Shown: positions 9,727 through 19,124, counted from the first letter of the stretch. The stretch: 64,000 bases of DNA from Macropodus opercularis (GCA_030770545.1 JAUCMP010000029.1:496001-560000); one strand, 5' to 3'. Notes: generated from the sequence alone by a model not told the origin. Translations and numbers: made by a program.

Positions 9727-9957
9727 TTTTTTTTTTTTTGTCTTTTATTATCAAAAATTCAAGTTTTACAAAATAGACATTTAAAAAGATTCAAAATACA
9801 AACTATTTACAAACATTAATGCTTCATGTAATTCTTGTTCACCACTAAAGAAAAGATAGTATGTTAAAAAGCATAATCAAAGCACAACATAACCATAAAA
9901 ATCAACAAAACAAAACAAAAACCAAAAAACAAATAAATGAAATAACAAAAAATCACC
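9727..9957 (-). other. Mutsu copy 1 3' UTR with AATAAA and poly(A)
   Basis: A/T-rich 231-nt region after the ORF2 stop. The AATAAA signal is at 9744-9749 and is followed within five bases by the 13-A tail at 9727-9739 that joins the 5S gene. The T-rich stretches on the minus strand (TTTTTGTT repeats) are shared by all three copies. Confidence 0.85.
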
Positions 9958-12900
9958 CTAATCAAACACAAAAACCAGTTTCCCTCCCTCTCCCACCATA
10001 CACAATGAGTTGTTGGTGCACCACTTATCTTCAAAGCCTCCCCCCTCTGTTGTAAACAATGCTTTCATATAACTACAGAACATGTTTTTGCAAAATATCA
10101 CCCTATCTACCTTCTTGCCCTTATACAGTGCGCTATTCCTGGCTACATACAAGATGTGTCGTGCAGTGCATAGCAGAAAGTTCACCAGATCTCTGTTAAC
10201 CAAACCGCTCTTCTCTTTGTTGTCTTCAAGCCCAAACACCCACACCCAGTCCCACCGCTCACCCTCTAGGTTACCCATGCCACACTTGTGTATTAATACT
10301 TCTCTCAGCCATTCCCTAAATCTCTTCACCACCCTGCACTCTAACAAAAAATGCTCAAAACACTCATCTTCTAAGCTACAAACTGCACACGTACGTGAAA
10401 AGAGACATTTGTCTATTTGATGTAACACTATGGAAACCGGGATGCGTCTGTGTCGTATTTTAAAGTTGCTGTTGAATATTTCTGCTGGAATCCAGTGTTT
10501 GTGTAAGTCGAGCCAGGATGGGTGCAGTAAAGTGGATGAAAAGAAGCGAGTCCAGTGTTGCAAGGCTGCCGGTGGTTTGAATACTGTGTGTCTGAAATGC
10601 TTGTACCAGAATTTGGGGGTCATGTTTTCAGGTGAGATGTCTGCATTTTGTGCCCAACAGAAGACCAGATCTCCCCCCTTGTCCTCCCCGTGCTTTAACG
10701 TGTCCCTCCACTCCTGAGGCAGGCCCTCTCGCACTGCTCTTATCACCTTGTTGATCCTGTCTCTCCTCACCCTGTGCCCTTCCGCTTTGAATTTCCCCAC
10801 CACCAAATCAACATCAAATTCGCCTTTATTATTCAATAAGTCACCCACTCTACATATCACCTGACGTTCTACATTGCCTCCTATCAAATTGCCCGCCGTT
10901 CCTAAAGAAGGATTGCCAAACACAGGCTGGTGTAAGATATCCTGCTTTCCCTGTGGGATGAAAACCAAGTGGGGCAGCGCTCTGCCCCATGCTTCACCCA
11001 GTTCCCTGAATAAGAAGTCTCCTTCCCTAATCCCCCGTGCAAACAGTTTTGAACATAAATTGTATATACCACACCTTCCATTCTGGGTAATAAAGTCCTG
11101 AAAATAATCTTTCCAAATGTGCCCCCCTTCACCAACTAAAAATTTTTTAATCAAACCCATCCTCAGTGAAAATTTCTTGATGTATAGGTCGCATAAATCT
11201 AAACCTCCCTCTCCTCGTGCTCCAACTAATGTCCTACGTGCTATTCTAAAAGCCCTACCTTTCCAAAGAAAATCTGTGAATAACGTGTGGAGTCGTGCCA
11301 ACACATCACCTGACATGTGGCAGACTTTCATCACATAAACCAGTTTGGGTATCAAGATTGCGTTAATTAATGTGGCCTTCCCTCTGAGGCCTAAACCTCT
11401 CATTTTCCACAGGTTTACTCTGCCCTGAATTTGTGCAGTCTGCTCTTCCCACATCTTGTGGGCGCAGAGCTGCCTGTCAGGACCGATGAGAGTGCCAAGC
11501 ACTCTTATCATGCCATCTGCAGTCTGAAACCGTTGCCCAACCTCCCCTAGAAATGTGTTGGGACCAGTGGCCAGGACCGACTTGGAGTAATTTAGTTTGG
11601 CGCCCGACGCCTTCTCATACACTGTGATGTGATTTATTACTCTGCTTAGCTCATCCTTGTCCTTTACCATGATCGAGACATCATCTGCGTATTGCGCTAT
11701 TTTAAAAGTGTTTCCCAATGGCGACATTATGCCTGTGATATGTGTGTCTTTTAAAATCAATGCCGCCAGGGGCTCAGCCACCAATGCATAGAGCATTGAG
11801 GACAGCGGGCAGCCCTGGCGCACTGATCTTTTCAAGAGTACGGGGTCCGTTAAAAAGCCATTTACTTTCACCCGACTACATGCACCCCTATACATTCTCT
11901 TCATCCATCCAATAAAACTGGGGCCGAAACCAAACGCATCGAGACACGCAAATAAAAAGTCATGCTCTACTCTATCAAACGCCTTTTCTAGGTCAAGGTT
12001 TAAGAAGACCCCCCCAGTTTGCACTACACACTCATACGCACAGCGGATAGATAAAATAGAGTCAGCAATGTCTCTCCCAGGCACACTGTACGTCTGGTTC
12101 GACCCCACAATCGTACCAATCACTCTACGGAGCCGTCCCCCCAGCACACGAGCCAGGATTTTGTAGTCTGTATTAAGCAGACTGATCGGCCTGTAGTTTG
12201 CCAGCTCCGACCTGGCACCTTTGTTTTTGAAGACCAAGGTAATCACACCTCCCAAAAAGGACTCTGCGCACCTGTCTTCCTCCTGCATGGCAGAGAACAG
12301 TCTGCAGAGGATCGGAATCAGCTGCTCTGCAAAACCCTGAAAAAACTCAGCCGAGAGGCCGTCCGCCCCCGGGCTCTTTGCCTTTTTCAGCCCTGCTATT
12401 GCCGCCGCAACCTCTCGGGGCAGAATGCCACCGTCACACATCGCTGCATCCTCAGGGCTGAGGGAGCAGCTGATGCTTCCCACTGCCCTATCTATGTGTT
12501 CTTGCGCTGTGTTCTGTGCAGTGAATAGATCAGTGTAGAAGTCGTGCACTGTTTGCAAAATTTCTATGTTGTCAGTCTGTATGTGTCCCGCTGCATCTTT
12601 TAACTCTGTGATATATGCCCGAGCCTGTCTCTTCTTCTCCAACCCCAGGAAGAAGGCGGTGCAGCGCTCCCCGTCAAGCATGTGTTGTGCCTTGCTACGG
12701 ATCATTGCTCCCCTGCACCTGTCCTCTTCCATGGTTCTCAGCTGCTCCCTCAGCCCGAGATACACGCTCAGCGGACGGCTGGCATCCTCCCCGAGCAGCT
12801 CCAGCTCCCTGTGCAGACGGTCTCTCAGCTGAGTCTCTCTGTGGCTCTCTCTCTGCCTCTTCTCTCTGCTCCATGCGATGCAGCGCCGCTTAATTAACAA

Positions 12901-13746
12901 CTTGGTGCGCTCCCACCACTCGACTATATCTACTACAAACCTGCTTTCATCTGATAAACCAGAGAGAAGAGACTGCATCTTCTTAACAAAAACAGCGTCC
13001 TCCAGGAGGGCCGTGTTGAAACACCACAGCCCTCCGTTCCTCTGCCTGCCACCCTCTCCCAGAGTCACCTTTAGGGAGGCGTGATCGCTCCCTGCACTGA
13101 ACTCGTATGAGCAGGCATTGAGTGTTCTTACCAGGCCGGCAGCTAGCAAACACAGGTCGATCCTGGTCTGCTTCAGACGTCCCAGCACAACTTGGCGCCG
13201 GGAGAAGGCTCGTGTGCTGGGGTTCTGACTCCTCCACGCATCCACCAAGCAATACTCATCCATCCATTCATACATTGTTGTTCTGCTTGTGTCATTTTTG
13301 AAAATGTTATTTACCCCCACGTCCATCTTTGTCAGTACTACATTGAAATCTCCCACTATAATTGTGTTGTTATTTGTCCACTTCTTGCATTCATTAAAAA
13401 CATTGCGTCTCTCCCTCTCATTATTAGGACCATATATATTTATCAGTCTATATTTTATGTTATTTTTCACAATATCTAATACAATCACCCTCCCCGCTGT
13501 GTCTTTATGGACTACGTTCACACTTTCACACACATTCTCACCTACAAACACAGCCACTCCCGCCGTGCCATTGCCAGAGAGGGAGTAAAGGAAACTTCCT
13601 CTCCAAAACGATCTGACCTCATTCACTACACTCTCACTCCACCTACACTCTTGAACACACATCACATCACACTCCATGCGCTCACATATGTATTTCAGGC
13701 GGCTCAGTCTGGAAAGACCGCATAGATTTCTAGATATTATTTTCAT
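9958..13746 (-). CDS. Mutsu copy 1 ORF2: APE endonuclease-reverse transcriptase
   Basis: 1262 residues, intact. Endonuclease domain about 1-230: VQE (Q32, E33), YGPN at 105, GDFN at 132, RID at 195, and SDH at 220 with catalytic D221/H222. Reverse transcriptase about 450-760: SPGADG at 458, NYRPISLL at 517, LDLEKAFDRV with D585, RQGCPLS at 643 and YADD at 686-689. A C-terminal knuckle C1120-C1123-H1132-C1137 follows. It should nick 5S DNA and copy the element RNA by target-primed reverse transcription in the nucleus. The start ATG lies 42 nt after the ORF1 stop, so reinitiation is plausible. Confidence 0.93.
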   Translation of the reverse strand: MKIISRNLCGLSRLSRLKYICERMECDVMCVQECRWSESVVNEVRSFWRGSFLYSLSGNGTAGVAVFVGENVCESVNVVHKDTAGRVIVLDIVKNNIKYRLINIYGPNNERERRNVFNECKKWTNNNTIIVGDFNVVLTKMDVGVNNIFKNDTSRTTMYEWMDEYCLVDAWRSQNPSTRAFSRRQVVLGRLKQTRIDLCLLAAGLVRTLNACSYEFSAGSDHASLKVTLGEGGRQRNGGLWCFNTALLEDAVFVKKMQSLLSGLSDESRFVVDIVEWWERTKLLIKRRCIAWSREKRQRESHRETQLRDRLHRELELLGEDASRPLSVYLGLREQLRTMEEDRCRGAMIRSKAQHMLDGERCTAFFLGLEKKRQARAYITELKDAAGHIQTDNIEILQTVHDFYTDLFTAQNTAQEHIDRAVGSISCSLSPEDAAMCDGGILPREVAAAIAGLKKAKSPGADGLSAEFFQGFAEQLIPILCRLFSAMQEEDRCAESFLGGVITLVFKNKGARSELANYRPISLLNTDYKILARVLGGRLRRVIGTIVGSNQTYSVPGRDIADSILSIRCAYECVVQTGGVFLNLDLEKAFDRVEHDFLFACLDAFGFGPSFIGWMKRMYRGACSRVKVNGFLTDPVLLKRSVRQGCPLSSMLYALVAEPLAALILKDTHITGIMSPLGNTFKIAQYADDVSIMVKDKDELSRVINHITVYEKASGAKLNYSKSVLATGPNTFLGEVGQRFQTADGMIRVLGTLIGPDRQLCAHKMWEEQTAQIQGRVNLWKMRGLGLRGKATLINAILIPKLVYVMKVCHMSGDVLARLHTLFTDFLWKGRAFRIARRTLVGARGEGGLDLCDLYIKKFSLRMGLIKKFLVGEGGHIWKDYFQDFITQNGRCGIYNLCSKLFARGIREGDFLFRELGEAWGRALPHLVFIPQGKQDILHQPVFGNPSLGTAGNLIGGNVERQVICRVGDLLNNKGEFDVDLVVGKFKAEGHRVRRDRINKVIRAVREGLPQEWRDTLKHGEDKGGDLVFCWAQNADISPENMTPKFWYKHFRHTVFKPPAALQHWTRFFSSTLLHPSWLDLHKHWIPAEIFNSNFKIRHRRIPVSIVLHQIDKCLFSRTCAVCSLEDECFEHFLLECRVVKRFREWLREVLIHKCGMGNLEGERWDWVWVFGLEDNKEKSGLVNRDLVNFLLCTARHILYVARNSALYKGKKVDRVIFCKNMFCSYMKALFTTEGGGFEDKWCTNNSLCMVGEGGKLVFVFD

Positions 13747-13788
13747 TTTCTAGGTGGAGAGACGCATCATACACATACACAGTCATTC

Positions 13789-14823
13789 TCATGAAGCTTT
13801 TCCTTTTACTTTCTTCCTGCTCTTGCTGCGCTTGTCCCTCACTGCCTCCACCACCTCCATGTCCACGTCAGACGTGGGAGAGGTGCATCTGGAGGCGGAA
13901 CGGCTCTCACTCTCTTTCCCGACTTCCCTCGATGCGCTCGCCCTCTTTTTACTCTCGCTCGGCAGTGCTTTTGCGTCCGCTCGGTGTAGCCGTGGCACCG
14001 CCATCTCGCCACTCACACAGGCCATTACTCCATCCATACTCGGGCCAACCTTAATATGCTCTTGCTGGGTTGCCTGCTCTATGGCTGGTGCAGTTTCACT
14101 ACTATAGTCATCCAGTGCCTGCTCCCCCTCCTCCTCACTCCATGACACATCCGACTCGAGCAGGCTCTCAGCATCAAACTCCACTCTCCCTTCTTGTGAA
14201 GAAGCAGCAGCCTGCTCCTCATTTTCACTCACACACACACAATTAGCCTCAGCATTGTGACATTCCACGCACCTTTTTCCCCATGCCCCACACTCTCGTG
14301 CATAATGTCCCTGCTTGTTACACATGAAGCAAGTAAAGTCTGGGCAGTCTCTGACAATGTGACCAGGCTGTAAACACATTCTGCAGACCTTCTGCTGATT
14401 ATTGTGGATTACTCTGAAGTATTCTGGTCCAGTGGCAGTCATAAATTTGGCAGAGTATGGCAATGATTGTACTTGATCTGTGAATTTAACTTTCACAAAC
14501 CTTGTGCCGTCTGCCACGTCCGTTCCCGGCCACATCCTGCGTTTGATTGGTGAGACTGCTGTAACTTTCCATGTGTGCAGTTTATCAATGATGTCTTCAT
14601 CCATGATGTAGGCTGGAAGATTCAGGAACGAGACGACAAGCTCGTCGACGGCTAGAGACTTGGCCATGACAACTGCCGAGCCAATTTTCAGACCATCTAG
14701 GAGTCTCTTTTTCCCTGCCTCGCTCCTGAGTGTGATCTCATATTTCCTTGCACCAGTTTCACGCAGGGCAACAACTCCCCCGCACACGTCCCTTATTGCT
14801 CTCAAAAGTTCAATTGTTTTCAC
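13789..14823 (-). CDS. Mutsu copy 1 ORF1, RRM-like and CCHC zinc-knuckle part
   Basis: 344 residues if read from GTG; the open frame begins at 14847, just after a TGA, and has no ATG until residue 53. Residues about 62-114 look like an RRM fold (strand FLNLP, then TRFVKVKF). Two retroviral-type CCHC knuckles follow at C147-C150-H155-C160 and C165-C168-H173-C178, then a C185/C188 pair. The tail is acidic, then Ser/Arg/Lys rich. Role: ORF1 RNA-binding protein that packages element RNA, related to ZCCHC3-like proteins. Lack of an ATG suggests translation by -1 shift from the upstream frame at an A5 or A4 run in the overlap, or inactivation. Confidence 0.75.
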   Translation of the reverse strand: MKTIELLRAIRDVCGGVVALRETGARKYEITLRSEAGKKRLLDGLKIGSAVVMAKSLAVDELVVSFLNLPAYIMDEDIIDKLHTWKVTAVSPIKRRMWPGTDVADGTRFVKVKFTDQVQSLPYSAKFMTATGPEYFRVIHNNQQKVCRMCLQPGHIVRDCPDFTCFMCNKQGHYARECGAWGKRCVECHNAEANCVCVSENEEQAAASSQEGRVEFDAESLLESDVSWSEEEGEQALDDYSSETAPAIEQATQQEHIKVGPSMDGVMACVSGEMAVPRLHRADAKALPSESKKRASASREVGKESESRSASRCTSPTSDVDMEVVEAVRDKRSKSRKKVKGKAS

Positions 14824-15374
14824 ATTTTCCGTTCCCAGAAGTCTTTTTCATATTTTCTCAAGCTTCCGCTGTTGGCAGTCAAGCTGCTGTTGTGATGTCC
14901 CGTGTCCGTTTCTCTGTGCCGTGGTCCTCCTTCAAAGCCTGTCGCTTCTCCAGCAGCGTCCGTAGCTCTTTGTACCACCTGCCGCATCTCAGATTCCTTT
15001 CTCCCATCTGCTTTTCCGCTCTCTCCGCTCTTGTCGGCCGCAGCTGTTGGCTGGGTTCTCCCTGTAGCCCCAGTCTGCCTACATTCATCCGCTCCTGTTG
15101 CTGCAGCACAGCGTCTCCCCACCGTCGGCAGCGCTGCCTCCGCTACTTTCCCGGCAGCCATTGTTCGTGGCTGGGCTGCCTCGCTTGTTCTCAGCGCTCT
15201 ACTGCTCGCTCCTTTTCGCTGCTCTCCTGTGCTTCTTGAAGACTCGGCGAAGACTTCACCATCTCGGTTCTCTCCCTCCAACCCCGCTTCAGCTTGGCTC
15301 ATCCGGCCAGAGGTAGAATGCTCCACTATCTGCCGTTTTCCAAGCTTTGCACGCTCAGGCCTACCGGCCTCCAT
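14820..15374 (-). CDS. Mutsu copy 1 ORF1, N-terminal disordered part
   Basis: 184 residues from an ATG in good initiation context (G at -3 and +4). The open frame extends further upstream into 5' UTR-like sequence, but this ATG is the first with a strong context. The product is rich in Ala, Gly, Glu, Arg and Ser, low in complexity and probably disordered, typical of the N-terminus of Tx1-group ORF1 proteins. It ends in ATGTGA, overlapping the next frame by 28 nt. In relatives the disordered part and the zinc-knuckle part form one ORF1 RNA-binding protein, so this is likely half of a protein joined by -1 frameshifting or broken by a lost base. Confidence 0.7.
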   Translation of the reverse strand: MEAGRPERAKLGKRQIVEHSTSGRMSQAEAGLEGENRDGEVFAESSRSTGEQRKGASSRALRTSEAAQPRTMAAGKVAEAALPTVGRRCAAATGADECRQTGATGRTQPTAAADKSGESGKADGRKESEMRQVVQRATDAAGEATGFEGGPRHRETDTGHHNSSLTANSGSLRKYEKDFWERKM

Positions 15375-15644
15375 AGCAAAATCAAAAAGAAAAATACCGG
15401 CTTCCACCGTGGCGTCCCTCTGACTCCGAGAGGCAACAAAGAAAAAAATACAACAAAAAGCGCCCCCGAACAGAATAATCCGCCGGGGGGATAAAAGTAC
15501 ACACTGACAAAACCAAAAATCACGATCAAAAGATAGGAGAAAAACACCATAGACAAACAAAAAACCACACCAGCAAAGAAAAACTGGGTGGCTACTGGGT
15601 GGTGCTCACTGGTGCTTCCACTTCCTGGTTTGCTCATGCACAGC
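15375..15644 (-). other. Mutsu copy 1 5' UTR
   Basis: 270 nt from the 5' junction to the favoured ORF1 ATG. It contains a weak-context ATG at nt 8 that opens a 103-codon hydrophobic frame (15326-15637). No TATA box was seen. Transcription from an internal Pol II promoter or from the upstream 5S flank cannot be decided from sequence. Confidence 0.6.
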
Positions 15645-15666
15645 TGAAGGTGGTATGGCCGTAAGC
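15645..15666 (-). pseudogene. 5S rRNA gene split by Mutsu copy 1, 5' part
   Basis: The first 22 nt of the 5S gene, ending CCACCTTCA at the element junction, with its upstream spacer intact. Confidence 0.9.
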
Positions 15667-15807
15667 GAGAAATTGTTACCTCATTACGTCATTTGAAGGC
15701 GACAACACGTCAGAATGTCATGACAGTCACGACTGTTACCTCATCAAAGTCATCTGCGTTACCAAAAAGGAGAATCACCCAATGTTGCGTTGAAAAATAA
15801 CAGAAAA

Positions 15808-15926
15808 GGCTTACAGCACCTGCTATTCCCAGGCGGTCTCCCGTCCAAGTACTAGCCAGGCCCTACCTTGCTTGGCTTCCGAGTTCGAATGAGATCGGGC
15901 ACGTTGAAGGTGGTATGGCTGTAAGC
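15808..15926 (-). rRNA. 5S rRNA gene
   Basis: C6/A43/G56, A7, G104; 132. Confidence 0.84.
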
Positions 15927-16058
15927 GACAAAACTGTACCACATTATATCTTTTGAAGGAGACTATATGTCAGACTGTCACAACTATCTACTCATCAAGG
16001 ACATATGTGTAACCAAGATGGAGAATCACCCAATGTTGCGTTGAAAAAGAAAAGAAAA

Positions 16059-16177
16059 GGCTTACAGCACCTGGTATTCCCAGGCGGTCTCCCGTCCAAG
16101 TACTAGCCAGGCCCTACCTTGCTTGGCTTCCGAGTTCGAATGAGATCGGGCACGTTGAAGGTGGTATGGCCGTAAGC
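16059..16177 (-). rRNA. 5S rRNA gene
   Basis: C6/A43/G56; 132. Confidence 0.85.
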
Positions 16178-16309
16178 AACAAACCTGTACCACATTATAT
16201 CTTTTGAAGGCGACTATATGTCAGACTGTCACTACTATCTGCTCATCAAGGACATATGTGTAACCAAGATGGAGAATCACCCAATGTTGCGTTGAAAGAG
16301 AAAAGAAAA

Positions 16310-16428
16310 GGCTTAGAGCACCTGGTATTCCCAGGCGGTCTCCCGTCCAAGTACTAGCCAGGCCCTACCTTGCTTGGCTTCCGAGTTCGAATGAAATCGG
16401 GCACGTTGAAGGTGGTATGGCCGTAAGC
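16310..16428 (-). rRNA. 5S rRNA gene
   Basis: C6/A43/G56, T34, C113; 141. C113 breaks a terminal-stem pair. Confidence 0.82.
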
Positions 16429-16569
16429 GACAAATTGTTACCTCAATATGTCTTTTAAAGGCGACAACACGTCAGAATGTCATCACAGTCATGACTGTTA
16501 CCTCATCAAGGTCATCTGCGTTACCAAAAAGGAGAATCACCCAATGTTGCGTTGAAAGAGAAAAGAAAA

Positions 16570-16688
16570 GGCTTACAGCACCTGGTATTCCCAGGCGGTC
16601 TCCCGTCCAAGTACTAGCCAGGCCCTACCTTGCTTGGCTTCCGAGGTCGAATGAGATCGGGCACGTTGAAGGTGGTATGGCCGTAAGC
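16570..16688 (-). rRNA. 5S rRNA gene
   Basis: C6/C43/G56; 141. Confidence 0.85.
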
Positions 16689-16829
16689 GAGAAATTGTTA
16701 CCTCATTACGTCATTTGAAGGCGACAACACGTCAGAATGTCATGACAGTCACGACTGTTACCTCATCAATGTCATCTGTGTAACCAAGATGGAGAATCAC
16801 CCAATGTTGCGTTGAAAGAGAAAAGAAAA

Positions 16830-16948
16830 GGCTTACAGCACCTGGTATTCCCAAGCGGTCTCCCTTCCAAGTACTAGCCAGGCCCTACCTTGCTTGGCAT
16901 CCGAGTTCGAACGAGATCGCGCACGTTGAAGGTGGTATGGCCATAAGC
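16830..16948 (-). rRNA. 5S rRNA gene
   Basis: T6/A43/G56, G29, G37, T50, A84, T95; 132. Marker haplotype of the 511-bp dimers. Confidence 0.82.
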
Positions 16949-17080
16949 GACAAACCTGTACCACATTATATCTTTTGAAGGTGACTATATGTCAGACTGT
17001 CACAACTATCTGCTCATCAATGACATATGTGTAACCAAGATGGAAAATCACCCAATGTTGCATTGAAAGAGAAAAGAAAA

Positions 17081-17199
17081 GGCTTACAGCACCTGGTATT
17101 CCCAGGTGGTCTCCCGTCCAAGTACTAGCCAGGCCCTACCTTGCTTGGCTTCCGAGGTCGAATGAGATCGGGCACGTTGAAGATGGTATGGCCGTAAGC
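17081..17199 (-). rRNA. 5S rRNA gene
   Basis: C6/C43/G56, T17, A93; 141. Confidence 0.84.
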
Positions 17200-17340
17200 G
17201 AGAAATTGTTACCTCATTACGTCATTTGAAGGCGACAACACGTCAGAATGTCATGACAGTCACGACTGTTACCTCATCAATGTCATCTGTGTAACCAAGA
17301 TGGAGAATCACCCAATGTTGCGTTGAAAGAGAAAAGAAAA

Positions 17341-17459
17341 GGCTTACAGCACCTGGTATTCCCAAGCGGTCTCCCTTCCAAGTACTAGCCAGGCCCTACC
17401 TTGCTTGGCATCCGAGTTCGAACGAGATCGCGCACGTTGAAGGTGGTATGGCCATAAGC
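17341..17459 (-). rRNA. 5S rRNA gene
   Basis: T6/A43/G56, dimer marker haplotype as at 16830; 132. Confidence 0.82.
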
Positions 17460-17591
17460 GACAAACCTGTACCACATTATATCTTTTGAAGGTGACTATA
17501 TGTCAGACTGTCACAACTATCTGCTCATCAAGGACATATGTGTAAGCAAGATGGAGAATCACCCAATGTTGCGTTGAAAGAGAAAAGAAAA

Positions 17592-17710
17592 GGCTTACAG
17601 CACCTGGTATTCCCAGGCGGTCTCCCGTCCAAGTACTAGCCAGGCCCTACCTTGCTTGGCTTCCGAGGTCGAATGAGATCGGGCACGTTGAAGGTGGTAT
17701 GGCCGTAAGC
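17592..17710 (-). rRNA. 5S rRNA gene
   Basis: C6/C43/G56; 141. Confidence 0.85.
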
Positions 17711-17851
17711 GAGAAATTGTTACCTCATTACGTCATTTGAAGGCGACAACACGTCAGAATGTCATGACAGTCACGACTGTTACCTCATCAATGTCATCTG
17801 TGTAACCAAGATGGAGAATCACCCAATGTTGCGTTGAAAGAGAAAAGAAAA

Positions 17852-17970
17852 GGCTTACAGCACCTGGTATTCCCAAGCGGTCTCCCTTCCAAGTACTAGC
17901 CAGGCCCTACCTTGCTTGGCATCCGAGTTCGAACGAGATCGCGCACGTTGAAGGTGGTATGGCCATAAGC
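17852..17970 (-). rRNA. 5S rRNA gene
   Basis: T6/A43/G56, dimer marker haplotype; 132. Confidence 0.82.
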
Positions 17971-18102
17971 GACAAACCTGTACCACATTATATCTTTTGA
18001 AGGTGACTATATGTCAGACTGTCACAACTATCTGCTCATCAAGGACATATGTGTAAGCAAGATGGAGAATCACCCAATGTTGCGTTGAAAGAGAAAAGAA
18101 AA

Positions 18103-18221
18103 GGCTTACAGCACCTGGTATTCCCAGGCGGTCTCCCGTCCAAGTACTAGCCAGGCCCTACCTTGCTTGGCTTCCGAGGTCGAATGAGATCGGGCACGTT
18201 GAAGGTGGTATGGCCGTAAGC
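18103..18221 (-). rRNA. 5S rRNA gene
   Basis: C6/C43/G56; 141. Confidence 0.85.
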
Positions 18222-18362
18222 GAGAAATTGTTACCTCATTACGTCATTTGAAGGCGACAACACGTCAGAATGTCATGACAGTCACGACTGTTACCTCATC
18301 AATGTCATCTGTGTAACCAAGATGGAGAATCACCCAATGTTGCGTTGAAAGAGAAAAGAAAA

Positions 18363-18481
18363 GGCTTACAGCACCTGGTATTCCCAAGCGGTCTCCCTTC
18401 CAAGTACTAGCCAGGCCCTACCTTGCTTGGCATCCGAGTTCGAACGAGATCGCGCACGTTGAAGGTGGTATGGCCATAAGC
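18363..18481 (-). rRNA. 5S rRNA gene
   Basis: T6/A43/G56, dimer marker haplotype; 132. Confidence 0.82.
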
Positions 18482-18613
18482 GACAAACCTGTACCACATT
18501 ATATCTTTTGAAGGTGACTATATGTCAGACTGTCACAACTATCTGCTCATCAATGACATATGTGTAACCAAGATGGAAAATCACCCAATGTTGCATTGAA
18601 AGAGAAAAGAAAA

Positions 18614-18637
18614 GGCTTACAGCACCTGGTATTCCCA

Positions 18638-18669
<32 letters not shown>

Positions 18670-18732
18670 TACCTTGCTTGGCTTCCGAGTTCGAATGAGA
18701 TCCGGCACATTGAAGGTGGTATGGCCGTAAGC
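18614..18732 (-). rRNA. 5S rRNA gene
   Basis: C6/A43/G56, T24, G30, T84, A93; 132. Confidence 0.82.
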
Positions 18733-18864
18733 AAAAAACCTGTACCACATTATATCTTTTGAAGGCGACTATATGTCAGACTGTCACTACTATCTGCTCA
18801 TCAAGGACATATGTGTAACCAAGATGGAGAATCACCCAATGTTGCGTTGAAAGAGAAAAGAAAA

Positions 18865-18983
18865 GGCTTACAGCACCTGGTATTCCCAGGTGGTCTCCGG
18901 TCCAAGTACTAGACAGGCCCTACCTGGATTGGCTTCCGAGATCGAATGAGATCGGGCACGTTGAAGGTGGTATGGCCGTAAGC
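18865..18983 (-). rRNA. 5S rRNA gene
   Basis: C6/T43/T56, C58, T71, C85, A93; 141. T43 is the usual vertebrate base. Confidence 0.82.
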
Positions 18984-19124
18984 GACAAGTTGTTACCTCA
19001 ATATGTCTTTTGAAGGCGACAACACGTCAGAATGTCATCACAGTCACGACTGTTACCTCATCAAGGTCATCTGTGTAACCAATATGGAGAATCACCAAAT
19101 GTTGCGTTGAAAAATAACAGAAAA

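Larger units (their letters stand above)
9727..15644 (-). mobile_element. Mutsu-like non-LTR retrotransposon, copy 1 (full length)
   Basis: A 5918-bp LINE of the Tx1/L1 group inserted in the sense direction of a 5S gene, between RNA nt 22 and 23. The 3' end is AATAAA followed by 13 A (minus strand) and then the 5S sequence from CGTGCCC. The 5' end starts GCTGTGCATG right after 5S ..CCACCTTCA. There is no target-site duplication; at most one A is shared between tail and target. Contents 5' to 3': 5' UTR, ORF1 in two overlapping frames, a 42-nt gap, ORF2, a 231-nt 3' UTR. Known members of this type are the 5S-specific Mutsu elements; the family name rests on target and domain order, not on a database match. 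Confidence 0.88.
16830..18613 (-). repeat. 511-bp two-gene dimers, three in tandem plus a half
   Basis: Genes at 16830, 17341, 17852 and 18363 carry the same rare haplotype (T50, A84, T95, G29, G37) and alternate with C43/G56 genes at 17081, 17592 and 18103. The period is exactly 511 bp (251+260), showing amplification of a gene pair as a unit. Confidence 0.9.

Noticed and set aside
12566..12893. Plus-strand frames opposite Mutsu ORF2 and ORF1 (for example 10082-10420, 13289-13588, 14748-15239) in all copies
   Set aside because: Antisense shadows of the real ORFs, Ser/Pro/Leu rich, with no recognisable domain.
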